NCBI RefSeq assembly: GCF_040954645.1
Contig: NC_092807.1
Span: forward strand, 27,883,853-27,947,852
Direction of reading: 5' to 3'
Length of the DNA stretch: 64,000 bases
DNA from: Diabrotica undecimpunctata
Lineage: Eukaryota; Arthropoda; Insecta; Coleoptera; Chrysomelidae
The position numbers and the translations under genes are program-made. The notes beneath the pieces were generated by a model that was given only the letters and a program-made list of their open reading frames with translations, was not told the origin of the DNA and did not search any database. Positions 21,255 through 32,683 of this stretch are shown here, piece after piece (within the stretch, counting starts at the first letter, position 1; each line of letters begins with the position of its first letter).

Positions 21255-22250
21255 TTATTCCACAATCGAATGCTCTCCTTCAACATATTCCCCTTCCCTC
21301 GCCACACACCGTTCCATTCCTTTTTTTCATTGGTTAAAACAATGCTGGAAGTCTTCTTTTGTTAGAGTTTTGAGGAGCTCCGCCGTTTTTCGTTTCACCT
21401 CTTCCATCGACTCGAACCGGATTCTTTTTAAGGCAGACTTGATCTTCAGAAACAGAAAAAAGTCACAGGGTGCTAAAACAGGTGAGTACGGCGGATGTTC
21501 GAGCACTGGAATGCCTCTAGCGGGTAAATAACGCTTCACAGACAGCGCATTATGGGCAGGTGCGTTGTCTTGGTACAAGATCCACGGCTTGTTTTTTCAC
21601 AACTCCGGCCGTTTCTTATTAACTCGCTCTCGCAACGTTGCCAAAACTTTCAAATAGTAAGTTTGGTTTACAGTTTGACCCCCTGGAACCCATTCAGTCA
21701 TCACGATGCCGTTAATGTCGAAAAAAAAAAACGATTAAATTGGCTTTAACTTTTGATTTCGACATCCTTGCTTTTTTCATTCTTGGCGTTTTTCATTAAT
21801 TCAGGCTCTTCATGTAACCTCTCAAGAAAATCTGAGCAGATCTTTTGACGGACAAGCTTTTGGTCAGGGGTCAAATTTTTTGGGACCAACTTTGCACAAA
21901 CTTTCTTCATGTTCAATTTGTCATGTAAAATTTTTCTGATAGTTTCTTTATTGGCGTTTACAGTCTCAGCAATCATCCGAATGCTCATACGGCGATCTCC
22001 GCGCACAGTTTCATTTATTTTGGTCACTGTTTGCGGAGTTAAAGCAGAACCAGGTCGACTTGGACGTTGGTCATCTTTTTAGCTCTCTCTCGGCCTTCAG
22101 AAAATCATTTATACCATTCGAAAATACGCGCACGAGATAAAGAAATCTCACCATAGGCCTCTTTCAACAAATTATAGCACTCATTTGGAGTTTTTTTTAT
22201 TTTACCAGAAATTTCACATTAATCCGTTGCTCATGTTTTTCGTCACACAT
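21255..22250 (-). pseudogene. mariner transposase, first catalytic segment lost
   Basis: Begins MCDEKHEQRINVKFLVK at 22250. The helix-turn-helix with MSIRMIAETVNANKETIRKI and KVCAKLVPKNLTPDQKLVRQ is followed by DINGIVMTEW and the second catalytic aspartate in YQDNAPAHNAL. The third is in YSPVLAPCDFFLF, where the neighbouring aspartate is valine but the catalytic one in PCD is kept. The segment with the first aspartate (GDE.WV in relatives) is missing between residues PELMKN and AKNEKSK. Stops include one after HCFNQ. The DD34D spacing is preserved. Confidence 0.8.
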
Positions 22251-22708
22251 TGTTATCGGCACGAGAAAAAATCACGTTCTGTTCTAACCTCTACAGAAAA
22301 AATATTACTACAGCGACAAAAACGTGTTTTTCTACTGAAAAAGTAGACACTTCCAGCTATCCAACGCTGCATTCATTTCTCACTCTTCCCCTCTAGGACG
22401 CGTTCTGCGCGCGCAGTCTCGTTATTTAATAGCCAGACCTCGTATACTGGTACAAACTGGATACTATTTCATGTAAAAATTCACATTGATGAAAGGGGTT
22501 ACTCAGAACGTAACACATATTTTTATATTTGTTATACAGAGTAAAAAAGGAGGCATGTCCGACCGCTACAGGGAAAAAAGGAGGAATGTCAATGTAACCG
22601 ACGCCGACGAAGCGGTTAATAAATTTAGTTTGTACGTAGTTCAAAAGTGTTTAGAGGTTATGTATGTTTGTTAACTGAACCTAAAAGGAGAGTTATCTAG
22701 TTGTAAAT

Positions 22709-23490
22709 ATGTCTAGTGAGAGTTACGAATTTATGAAATGTGATGTTATGGAGACACGGAAAAATAATGCAAAGAACCGTAGAAAATATGGATGAATTCA
22801 TGAAGTAAATAAAAAATTAAATAGAAAAAGCCATGTAATAGGACCGGATTGTAAGTGCGTTAGGTTAAAGTGTTTTCTACAAATACCGGAACAAGCAAGA
22901 ATTCAAATTATTAGAAAGTTTAACCTCATGGAGTCGACAGATGTTCAAAATATATACTTATGCAGATTAATTACTGTACAAACTGTACAGCAACGAAGAC
23001 CACGAGTATCAGAGGACTCTGCACGTCTTCATGATGCCGCCTTTAGTTATAGAATCCGTTGTAATGTAAATGACGAAACATAAAAAGTTCCAGTATGTCA
23101 GAAGGCCTTTTTAGCATTCCATGGAATTGGGAAAAAAAAGTTAGAAGTTCAACAAAAGTCACTAAAATTGACAGGTCACGCTCCAAAAGATATTGGAGGA
23201 AGACATGGAAGCCATCGTCATTAAGTTTCTGTGGAAACAAAAAACTGTATAATGCAGCATATAGGGTCTTTCAGGGGCAGAAAAAGTCATTATAGTTTGA
23301 AAGACTCGTCGAAAATTATACTTATTTAAGGATTTAAATATTAACAAAAATGTACACAATGTACGTAGAGAAATTTACAGACATGCGTACTTCATACGAA
23401 ACATACAGAAGTATTTTTTCAACTAAATTTAATATTTCCTTTGGTTTATATTCATATAGTATGTCATAATTGTAGCCAAAAAATAGAATC
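22709..23490 (+). pseudogene. Uncharacterised insect multicopy protein family, copy A
   Basis: Begins MSSESYEFMKCDVMETRKNN. CKCVRLKCF, IRKFNLMESTDVQNIYLCR, QQRRPRVSE, FSYRIRCN, VCQKAFLAFHGIGKKKLE, then APKDIGGRHGSHRH and SFRGRKSHYSLKDS follow in order. Copy B at 36914-37791 has the same blocks. Two in-frame stops (after KNRRKYG and after NVNDET) and a frameshift after 23190. The function is unknown to me. The recurrence and position among transposons suggest a mobile origin, but I see no DDE or RT motif. Confidence 0.5.
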
Positions 23491-23536
23491 CCTTCTCCAT
23501 TGAATGAATATTGTGATAAATTAGGAAAAGCAAAAG

Positions 23537-23870
23537 CTAGAGTTGGTGAGTTTTATTTGCCCACCATTTGTTTGTTAAATTTTCAACAGAGAGACAAGAT
23601 ATTTTTTGTAATAAGCTGTTTTGATTATTAAACTGGCATTTAAGAATAAATTTTTCTGTCAAAAATAGACGTCTTAAACGTAAAGGTGGCTCGTTACATT
23701 CTGCCAAAAGGGCTGGTATGGGAGTAGATTTGAGAGCTCCTAGGACTAACCTTAAAGCTTTGTATTGTATTTGATCCAATTTAATCAAACCAAATTTTGT
23801 CGCTGATCCATAGAAAAAGCTTTCATAGTCCAAAAATGATCTGGTACATGCTCTGTAAACTATTTAGTTT
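23537..23870 (-). pseudogene. LINE fragment, region after the RT (I/Jockey group)
   Basis: MDYESFFYGSATKFGLIKLD, LRLVLGALKSTPIPALLAE and EPPLRLRRLFLTEKFI are the conserved stretch between RT and RNase H in I-type LINEs. The corresponding part of the larger LINE at 25513-25938 reads MDYGSVMYGSAS... with EPPLNIRRRFLSIKYLMK. A separate, older copy of a related family. Confidence 0.65.
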
Positions 23871-24297
23871 ATTTTCGGATGCCCAACGTTATTTTGATGA
23901 ACTTCCGCATCAATAATTTAGAGGCCCATTATACCCAAATCTCGTGTAGACGCTATAAAATTGTTGGAAAAAAAACTATTTTTAAGTTCTTTTACACAAA
24001 CATTATTTTTATAATAATCGTTAATTGTTTTCTGAAATAAAATGCATTTTCGTATCAACGTTGTTACTAATTTTCTTCATGTACCTCCTTTTTTACTTTA
24101 ATATGTTGAATTAATGTGTAAAATTTCTAAATGTTTGGCAAAATAAAGAAAGTAGAATAATTTACGTTTTTGCAATTCAACTGAAACCTTATATTTAACC
24201 TCTGGTAATACCTTGATCAATGTAAATGACAAGACAGTAATCTTTGTGCCGTGTTGAAGTATTAAAATTGCATTATTTCATTTCTGAAATACCTTCT
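23871..24297. other. No gene seen
   Basis: AT-rich spacer, nothing recognised. Confidence 0.35.
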
Positions 24298-24693
24298 TTT
24301 TTCCAAAACAACTCCCAAAACAAAATGATGCACGAGTCAAAAGCTTATTACCTGTTGAAGTTTTTGAAAAATTTTTAGATGATGATATAAATCAGTTCAT
24401 TGTTGATGAATCAAATAAATATGCAATGTTATTGAATGACCCAAATCCTACCATCACGCTGGATGAAATGAAATGTTGTTTTGCTATTCTCTTTTTATCG
24501 GAATACGTCGAATTACCTGGTCGAGACTTCTACTGGGACTCTCAAGATGACATGCGAAATCAAACGGTAAGTCAAGCTATTGTCCGAGATAGATTTCGTC
24601 AAATTCTAAGATACCTGCAGTGTGCAGATAACAACAAACTGGACAAATCTGATAAAATGTGAAAATTGAGATCGTTAATAAATGTTTCAAGGA
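24298..24693 (+). pseudogene. piggyBac transposase fragment (copy 3)
   Basis: FLDDDINQFIVDESNKYAML, then DEMKCCFAILFLSEYVELPG, RDFYWDSQDDMRNQTVSQAI, RDRFRQILRYLQCADNNKL and KLRSLI match the N-terminal half of piggyBac transposases. A TGA follows DKSDKM. The gene stops where the poly(A) end of the minus-strand LINE (from 24699) begins, so the LINE probably landed in it. I could not find the rest of this copy beyond 29.3 kb. Confidence 0.65.
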
Positions 24694-24719
24694 GCTGCTA
24701 TTTTTTTTTTAATAAATCA

Positions 24720-25430
24720 TTTATAATTTTGGATGAGTAGACTCTGTTTTTAGAACAACCAAAAAATATATGATCTAAATCACTTTCCTCTCCACAATGC
24801 TCACATTTGTCATCATCCAAAACCTGTATTTTAAATAAGTGTTTTGGATAACATGCGTGCTCGAATCGTATTCTAATAATGGAAGTTATGTGCCTCCTGG
24901 AAACTCTACAAGATTTGTACCAAGGAAATTTGGGAATATCTGGCTAAATTAACGGGTATCTATTTTGATTCATAAAAGAGTATTTCTTCCACTAGTAGCT
25001 CCACTCTCGAAGCAATGTTGACTTGCAAGAAATATTACTATCAGAAAGCGTTATTTTATGTAGAATACCAGTATCGGTTGAAATACTTTCTTTGGCTAAT
25101 AAGTCGACATATTCATTATGTTCAAATCCTGCATGTGCTTTAATCCAGCGAAAATGTACATTGATTCCTTTGGTTAAAATAGTTTGAATAATATGTTTAA
25201 TTCTATAAATGTATGGGCAGTCTTGTAAGTTTGGTGGTCCATATTTACCAATAGATTTTAACACTGCTAAGGAGTCGGACAAAATTATAATGTGGGTAAA
25301 ATCAACTACAGCTACATATAATAAAGCTTTATATATTGCAATAGCCTCTGCTGTATAAATCGAAGTCTCCGGGTTCAGTTTAAATTTCTTTTCTATATGT
25401 CCCGAAGGTATAAAAAAGCACATCCGGTTC
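24720..25430 (-). pseudogene. I-group LINE RNase H and C-terminal finger
   Basis: RNase H1 domain that removes RNA from the hybrid: IYTAEAIAIYKALLYV (conserved E), IIILSDSLAVLKSI (conserved D), HFRWIKAHAGFEHNEYVDLL (conserved H and D) in 24992-25423. The first RNase H aspartate lies upstream in a broken frame. Farther on, 24740-24900 encodes IRFEHACYPKHLF and CEHCGEESDLDHIFFGC, a CX2CX8HX4C-type finger seen at the end of this LINE group. Confidence 0.7.
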
Positions 25431-25512
25431 CATCTGAAAATTTAGACGCATCTGTATATAGAGCTATTGCCTTTTTTTAATTGCTCGTTATAGATACAAC
25501 AATATTTTTATT

Positions 25513-27040
25513 TTAATATATGTTTTTACTATAATTTGGTACAATAATATATGTATGTAAAAAGAAAGAAGAGTACTTTTTGAATATGTAGTTCGTTCTA
25601 TCTATATTTTTTAAAAGTGCTATATTTTGATTATACGCTTCGCAAAGTAAGGGAGATTTCTTTTTTTGCCAATATTTATTTGTCAGGTCATGGCAATTTA
25701 AAGTCACTATCTTTTCGTATAGAGATGAGTACAGTGAGTATACTTTCATTAAATATTTTATGGACAAAAACCTTCGTCTTATATTTAAAGGAGGTTCCAA
25801 GGCTTCCAAATATAAAACTTGTACTGGAGTGGATCTCATGGCTCCTGAACATATTCGTAAGGCTGAGTTCTGTAAAACGTTGATTTTGTTTAGTAGTATA
25901 TTACTTGCTGATCCATACATAACACTTCCGTAATCCAAAATAGATCGTACCTAAGCTTTGTAAAATAATAAACTTCCTTCAACATCCGATCCCCAACAAG
26001 TTTTATTAATTGATTTAAGAAAGTTTAATCCCTTATTGCATCTGCTCAACATGTCATCAATATGTACCTTCCAGGTCAATTTCTGGTCGAGTATAATTCC
26101 CAGATATTTAATTGTGTTTTTAAGGGAAAATTGTTGCCCATCTAAATTGATTGTACTGGCATTAGGAAAGTTATGTCTGGTAAATAAACAAACTTGTGAT
26201 TTACTGCACGATAATTCGAAACCATTTTCTATAAACCATTTTTGATGAAATCCATACACTTTATTCAGGTTTTCAATGGATTGCTGATTTTTTTTGTGTT
26301 CTGTATACAAACAGAAATAGTCAGCATATTGTACAATAATAAATGCAATATTAGTAATAGTGATGTTGTGTAGATCTGCTGTGTAAATGTTAAACAAAAT
26401 AGGACTTAAAACGGAGCCCTGACGTAATCCTTTGTTATTAGTCTAGGTCCTATAAGAGTATGATTGTCTTTTAAATAAATTATTCTATTTGTGTACAGTT
26501 TCACAACGTTAGAAACAAACTGTGCTGGAATATGAATAAATTATCATTTTTTCTTGGAGAATTGTAAAAGATACCGAGTCGTAAGCACCTTCGATGTCTA
26601 AAAATAAAGCAGGTACATAACTGTTCCTAAAAAAACTATTCTGAATGTCTACAACAAGAGTTGTTAAGAAATCTAAAGTTCCATAACCTTTCTTAAAGCC
26701 ATGTTGGTTAGCGGGTAAGAGACTTTGATCTCTTAGCCACCGATCTAATCTAATTTTAATCATCCGTTTAAGAGTCTTCAATGTACATGATAATATTGAT
26801 ATAGGTCGGTAAGCTTCAGCTAATTTAGGGTTTTTTCTCGGTTTAGAAATAGGGACGACTATAATACGCTTAAAATCGATTATGCCGTTACCCTCAATAA
26901 TTATCTGGTTAAAGATATTTAAAAGTAATTCTTTTGCGTTATCTGGTAAATTTTGTATCATAGGATATTTTTGTAGTTTACTAATGCTTTCTTTCTTTCC
27001 GCAACGGATTGATGACATTCCGAATCCCACCACGAAGGGG
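25513..27040 (-). pseudogene. I-group LINE reverse transcriptase
   Basis: From 27033: IVVPISKPRKNPKLAEAYRP, SILSCTLKTLKRMI, HGFKKGYGTLDFLTTL, LFLDIEGAYDSV (RT palm aspartate). Then GLRQGSVLSPILFNIYTADL near 26400-26440 and the catalytic box near 26317-26328, which reads YADY instead of YADD, so the third catalytic aspartate is lost. Next come FELSCSKSQVCLFTR, YLGIILDQKLTW and the downstream thumb MDYGSVMYGSASNILL with a stop at about 25948. Clearly inactive. Confidence 0.75.
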
Positions 27041-27160
27041 GAGTACGTTTACATTTAAATGATTTATATTGGCAAATAGATTGTTTAGAAGCTTCATTAA
27101 TACAGTCAATAAGGAAATTATATTTTTCTTGGATGTCTGAGGAGGCCTGAGGGTTGTTAG

Positions 27161-27830
27161 TTAATAAGGTATCAATAAACTGAGAGTATAATGACCAATT
27201 GGCTTTTTAATGTTCCACTTACTACTGGGATAAATGATATTTGTATTAGTTCCCAAGATATCGATTACAACCCTTATAACGGAGTGATTTGATCCCAAAG
27301 TATCAGTATCTACAGACCACGAAATTTTGTCAAAGAGGGAAGGTGAGCAAAATGTGACATCAATCTTGGAATCTGTGTTTTCTGGTCTCGTTTGGCAAGT
27401 TGGTTGTCCATTATTTATTACCACATAATCTAGATTCTGAATTGTCTCTACAATTTGATGTTTTATCATTTTTAGATGAGCCCCACAGAGAATTATCTGC
27501 GTTCATATCTCCTCCAATGATAAAAGGGTGTTTTAGTTGAGAAAATAACTTAACGCAATCTTCGGTGTTAGTTTTAGCTGTCGGACACCTATATACAGAG
27601 AGTAAAGTTAATTGACTTTTGTTATAGTTAATTTTAATACCACAAGCAAGCAATTCTTTAATATATTTTTTTTTTTAATTTTTATGTTTTCAAAGGGAAA
27701 ACCAGTTTTAATTAAAATAGCAACTCCCGAATAGCCGTCATCCCGATCTTTGCGTATAACATTATAACCTCTATAACTTACTATAAACAACATTCTGTTT
27801 AAACCAGGTTTTATTTATTAAAGCTATATC
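27161..27830 (-). pseudogene. I-group LINE apurinic-type endonuclease
   Basis: Three frames in order on the minus strand: YRGYNVIRKDRDDGYSGVAI followed by LIKTG (27608-27793), SVYRCPTAKT with PFIIGGDMNADNSLWGSSK (27411-27653, GDMNA motif) and SKIDVTFCSPSLF with GSNHSVIRVVI (27161-27469, the SDH-like end). The order and motifs fit an apurinic endonuclease; frameshifted at least twice. Confidence 0.7.
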
Positions 27831-28058
27831 AATATCTTCGGTTATTAGAAGTTAAGAAGGCTGTTTTTGTTAGCAACAGCTGATCGAGCATTCCAGTGTA
27901 TTATTTTGAGTTTAGCTTTGAAAGTAATTAGATTAGATATTTTTTTTTTAAATAATATCTAAAACATTATTAATACCTTTGGCTAACATATTGATATCAA
28001 GTGATTTTGCCTCTTCTAAACAATTAATATTTTAAATAAAATCTGAGAAAAGAATTAC

Positions 28059-29256
28059 TTAAGAATCTACCAATTTAATTTTATTATTGTCTACATTTAA
28101 AAAACCTTCCTTATTTAAGGGTGGTAAAGGTTGAGATGGTCCATATTTAAAGGGGATGTGAGGAGATGAAGGATATTCGGAAGTTGCAGATGATACTTCT
28201 CTTTTTTTATTTTCCCTATAATCAGTGCTTGATTTACTACAACTTGCTTGACTAATATTTTTGGTTTTCTGTAGATGAAATAAGTTTGAATAAGCAGGTA
28301 TATTAACTTCAGATGTGTTAGTTAATTTTGGAAATTCTTTATCTGAATTTAACAATATTTCAAATCTGTTATTACAAATAAGACCAGAAAAAGAAGAATC
28401 GTTCAAATTTTTGGCCTCCAAATATGAAATTTTATGTTCAATCATATTACTTTTTTTTTGATGTTCGAAAAAGGACAGTTTTTAGAGATCGATATATGCT
28501 TGTCACTTTTACAGTGTATGCAATACTTTTTTTTCATCACATGTATGTGTATCTGTTTTAATTTCTCCACATCGTATGCAGTATTCCTGTGTACCTTTAC
28601 ATTGTCTAGAAATGTGTCCAAATTTGAGGCATTTATAACATTGTGTAACTTTACTTAACAATTTTTTAACTTGAAAATATACATAATTAATTACATACAA
28701 CATAATTGCCTTCAAATGTAATTTATTATAACATTACGTCTAGGTACATATTCTGTATTTCCATCCTTTTCTATTTTCCTGTGCATTCTTTAAATATCAA
28801 TAATTTGTGAACTAGAGGTCATATATTTTTTCAAATATTCAATGTTATATTTGGTATCGACATCACGTATCAGCCCTTTGATTTCTAAGAGGTGATTGGG
28901 AATATACGCCTTTAAATTATCGTCTTTTAAATGACTATTACTGACTAATTTATTTGCATCCAAAATAGATTTGAGGATTACTTTGACACGGTCTCTTCCT
29001 ATACTTTTAATTTCCTTAATAATGTTAATCTTTAATTTTTTATGTAAAATATCACCCACAACCATCGGGTGCAATCGGCCTATATTCTGACCATTGGTCT
29101 TTTCAACATATACACAAAAATTTTGAAAGTCGTAAATACTAGAATTAATATTAAAAAGTTTTACTTCTCTTGTAGCATGAGAAACGGAGATGTTAATTCC
29201 TGTATCCATATCTTATTCACTAACACTAACAACTTCAGAAGTATTTAGTTCGCGCA
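28059..29256 (-). pseudogene. I-group LINE ORF1 (gag-like, zinc knuckle)
   Basis: RNA-binding ORF1 protein. Starts MRELNTSEVVSVSE (29254), then a stop, and continues MDTGINISVSHATREVKLFN (29209). VGDILHKKLKINIIKEIKSI with RVKVILKSILDANKLV resembles the RNA-binding fold. CYKCLKFGHISRQC (28509-28715) is a CX2CX4HX4C knuckle, followed by YCIRCGEIKTDTHTC. The proline- and serine-rich tail is in 28059-28445. Broken into three frames. Confidence 0.65.
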
Positions 29257-29618
29257 TTGGCGTCTTATTGGTATTCTCCCCCATCAGGTAGTCAGTTTAC
29301 TACCTTTTACAGAAGTATGTAAATATTGATAAACATAACGAAATTAAAACATTGTAATTGTCACAAAAACTGGGAGCTTAATGACTTTATCGATAAACAT
29401 GTCTACCCGATATCAATGTATCGCTTTGACTGATAAATTTTGTTATAAAACTTAATTTAAACAATTTAAATTTTTCTTTCTTGACGTATAAAAATATAAG
29501 TTAGATACTAATTTAAAACATAAATTTTATAATAAATAATCCTAAAATTAAAAAACCTTTTTATTTCACCCGCAATGTCTTCTTTATACAAATTAAACTT
29601 AATATTATATGTAAATAT

Positions 29619-29762
29619 TTGTATTTTGAGAACGATTTCCGAAGTGGATATCAAAACGACAAAGTACTCGTAAAATTATATTTTAAAGTAAAATTGTTAG
29701 TTACTCCCAGCGGAAATAGTAAATTTGTATTAAAATCTCACAAGAAAATAGCTTCAGAACAA
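29619..29762 (+). repeat. Penelope-like 3' tail, diverged copy
   Basis: TTTGTATTTTGAGAACGATT at 29619 and CACAAGAAAATAGCTTCAGA near 29740 match the tail of the Penelope-like element at 12650-12790. The middle is diverged. No coding part. Confidence 0.55.
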
Positions 29763-29859
29763 GTTTATGTTTTTGAGAACAAAAAATTTTTACAGTTATT
29801 TACAATTTATAAAATGCATTAAAAGGTTTGTAACTTTTTAATGCATTTTCTAATAATCC

Positions 29860-30420
29860 TAACCACTAGATCGCAGACTCAAGTTTTACTTCCTGTCCCT
29901 TCTTTCTGCGCCAATGATTAAAACGGAGCAGCCAAGTGTGATTTAGAAGATTTAAAGCTATTGTCAAAGCCCACCTTAACGTTTCCGCTTCAAGACTGCT
30001 ATTGATTTCGGTTCAACTTTGGCTTGAGATACGGATTTTTAACCATTGAATGAAACAATTTTGGGGTTGACTGTGTTGCCGACGTGAAAGGTGATGATAG
30101 ATATGATGTTCGTGGTGTTTTTATCGCAAAAACTAATTTCGCCGTTGCAAAAAATATACACATATTTGATATGATACAAAAATGTATTCTTATAAATGGA
30201 GATAATAATTTACCATCAGTAAGTTCCGGAACTTTTATTTTAAATCATAATACCTAGTAAATTATATACTTTTCAATAACTACAAAATATTTGTGATATC
30301 TAAAATGTCTACTCGATTTTAATATCTGAATTAGTTATAATGAATTATAGACATTGCAACAGAGGAGTGAGCTTTTTCTGGAAGGCGTCTGTTAAAAACC
30401 TATCGTACTCTAGATAATTG
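29860..30420. other. Unrecognised, one short open frame
   Basis: An open stretch of about 64 codons at 30054-30250 (plus strand, starting NNFGVDCVADVKGDDRYD, then VRGVFIAKTN) lacks a start and has no family I recognise. The rest is AT-rich. Confidence 0.3.
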
Positions 30421-30489
30421 GCTTACTGTACAGTCTTCATTGCAGAAGGGAAACCACTACACTATATAAGGCGTGTAGAAGCCAAGGGA

Positions 30490-31386
30490 CACAAGTGGAG
30501 AGGATACGAGTACAGCGGAGCAATAACAAGGCTGATCTCGTCGTATTTGAGCAACCGTCGATTCAGAGTCCGGATAGGACAAGTCCTGTCCGAGCTCGGG
30601 AACCCGGAGGCTGGAATGCCACAGGGAGCGGTACTGTCACCTCTACTGTACACGATATATACAGCAGACATACCTAGAACACCAGGTACACTATTAAGCC
30701 TCTATGCCGACGATACAGCGATAGCGGCCAAACATAGAAACACAGATATAGCGGTTAAAAACCTACAAACAGCGCTAGACCATATAGAATAATGGACTTT
30801 AAAATGGAAAATAGCAATAAACTCCGACAAGACGCAGGTTGTACTTTTCAAAAAGAGGCACCAGCAACCAGAAGAACATGTAACTGTTCAAGACAATCCC
30901 ATTGAGTGGAAAAGCGAAGCAAAATACCTCGGAGTAATCATGAATACAGGCTTAACATTCAACAAATACGTAGAAGCCACAGTACAAAAAGCAAACATGG
31001 CAAGAGCATCTATAAGAGGACTAACAAGAAGAAAAAGCAAACTTAGAATAAAAACAAAGATAAGACTAGTAAATAGTATAATCCTGACTATACTAACATA
31101 TGCATCCCTAGCTTGGGGATACATATGCAACACTTCAAAAAAGAAAATATAAGCGGCACACAACAACAGCCTAAGAGAAGCAGTCAACGTACCAAGATAC
31201 GTTGCAGAAAGATTCCTCTTTAAAAAACTACGACAAATCAAAGTGACTGACACGATGAGAGAAAAAGTCAGGATAAAGTTCGTAGAAATAGAGAACCACA
31301 TCAGCTACATACTAAGAGAGATAATGAGGTATGACGCTTTCCACAGATGGAAGCACAAAAGACCAAAACAACAAATAGTAGACTAA
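30490..31386 (+). pseudogene. Jockey-type reverse transcriptase, truncated
   Basis: SGAITRLISSYLSNRRFRVR, then NPEAGMPQGAVLSPLLYTIY and TADIPRTPGTLLSLYADDTA with intact catalytic YADD near 30705, DKTQVVLFKKR, KYLGVIMNTGLTF and ILTYASLAWGYICNTSKKK. Two in-frame stops: after DHIE (30790) and after KKKI (31150). The segment before SGAITR does not align with Jockey RTs and may be a rearranged junction, so the fingers with the first aspartate are missing. Confidence 0.75.
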
Positions 31387-31600
31387 AACAATAACACCAA
31401 AGAGAAAATTAAACCAGAGAGAAAATAAAATACTAGAGAGAAAATACTTCAAAATAACAACAACGCACATTCGTAGCTCAGAAACACTGAAGGACTATCG
31501 TCAAACACAAAGTGGACCCGGTTGCCTTAAAGAAGATAAAATCTATATTGTTATATTGTCTTATATTTATATATTTTTCAATGTTATAGTGTAGACTTTA
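30490..31600 (+). mobile_element. Jockey-type LINE fragment
   Basis: 5'-truncated plus-strand non-LTR element with RT and downstream region to a stop at 31386, then a 3' untranslated part. More GC than its surroundings, suggesting that it is comparatively recent. The tail is not clear. Confidence 0.7.
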
Positions 31601-31619
31601 CACTAATTTTGATTTTTTG

Positions 31620-32683
31620 TTTCAGGGCCACCTACAAAAAAAATCACAAAAAACACAAAAAACCGGCCTCGGTCACCAAAAAAATTAAAAAAAAAAAAAA
31701 CACTAACAAAAACTGGCGCAAGCCACCAAAAAAATGGCCCTACGTGCCCAAAATCCGGGCACGTAGGGCCCAACCCCTTAAGCACCAAGTCGCTGAACTG
31801 AGCCGGGGCTCAGGGCGGAGACTTGAGGCCCACGTAAGCAATTTTAGTTCGCGGATAAGCCACATTAAGATAACAGGATCATAGCGACAATGCGCTGTCC
31901 TGAGTTTTGCATTCGGTTAGGAAACCATGTCGGGGTTCTATTTCCCAGGACCTCCACATGAAGAGCATTTGGCTGATAGTTGTGCCCCTATCGCGCATCA
32001 GAGTGCTATAGGGGGGAAAGGGATGGTCTGAAGCATTGGAGCGCGGTGGGGTGACTCCTGTTTTACTCGAGTTAACACACCTCGCTCCAATGAATTGTTA
32101 CACCCGATCGTAATTCCTAGGGGTGAACATTTCTCACAGGCTGAGCGACTGAGCAGAGGTCACAGAGTTTTTCTGCTCTCGGTGAGTAAGACACCGTGAG
32201 TGGCGCTGGTAGTTTGTATCTTGACTTGGCGAAGAGCTTATGCTAGATCGGATTTAGTTAAACCGTCAAAAGGTTGCCTTTATAGGCTTCTCTCGGAGGC
32301 TATCTCTAATAGAACTGAGCGAAACATTCGGGATATCTGTATGGTGTCATCAGAGATGACACTGTAAGTTTTTGATTATTACAAAGACGGACAGCAACGG
32401 CCCCTGCCCTTCAGAGTGAGAAACGGCAAGTGGATATTTCCCTGGGAAGACAGAGAGAGAACATCCGCGCAGGTACCCGGAGAGATACCCATAAGCTGAT
32501 GGGCAGCGGTCCTCAGTCGAAAAAAAAACAGAGTCCTTTCTGTAGCAATCTCCTTAATATTTTTGAACATTAGTTCATCGCCTTACGGCAACAATGAACG
32601 AATTCCCTTCCCCAGAGTGTGATGACACGCAGGTGTCATCTGATGATTTCTGCACCATCTTCTATTTCTTCATTGTAAAATAG
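31620..32683 (+). other. GC-rich block, probable LINE 5' untranslated region and start of ORF1
   Basis: About 1 kb with higher GC than anything near it and no long frame. It ends in ATGAACGAATTC at 32594, opening a 29-codon frame (MNEFPSPECDDTQ...) that runs into AT-rich sequence and stops at 32683. The arrangement (structured GC-rich leader, then a first codon) suggests the 5' end of a Jockey-like LINE cut shortly after its ORF1 start. The assignment is an inference. Confidence 0.4.
31736..31770. repeat. Perfect 14-bp hairpin
   Basis: GGCCCTACGTGCCC (31736-31749) and its exact complement (31757-31770) around a 7-nt loop AAAATCC. Could be an RNA structure of the LINE leader or a terminator-like stem; unknown function. 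Confidence 0.7.

Larger units (their letters stand above)
20848..22444 (-). mobile_element. mariner element with inverted ends
   Basis: The left end TACGAGGTCTGGC (20848-20860) matches the inverted right end (22432-22444, read GCCAGACCTCGTA), next to TA. The left terminal repeat is interrupted after TAACGA (20867-20872) by about 349 bp and resumes at TAACGAGACTG (21216). Without it the element is about 1.25 kb, normal for mariner. Confidence 0.75.
24699..29285 (-). mobile_element. LINE with gag-like ORF1, endonuclease, RT and RNase H (I group)
   Basis: A nearly full-length minus-strand element. The 3' end is a T run on the plus strand (about 24699-24710), that is, a poly(A) tail. Going 5' to 3' on the minus strand: ORF1 with a zinc knuckle, apurinic endonuclease, RT, RNase H and a C-terminal CCHC-like finger. 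The RNase H and ORF1 fit the I group; the exact clade is not assigned. Broken by many frameshifts and stops. Confidence 0.75.
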
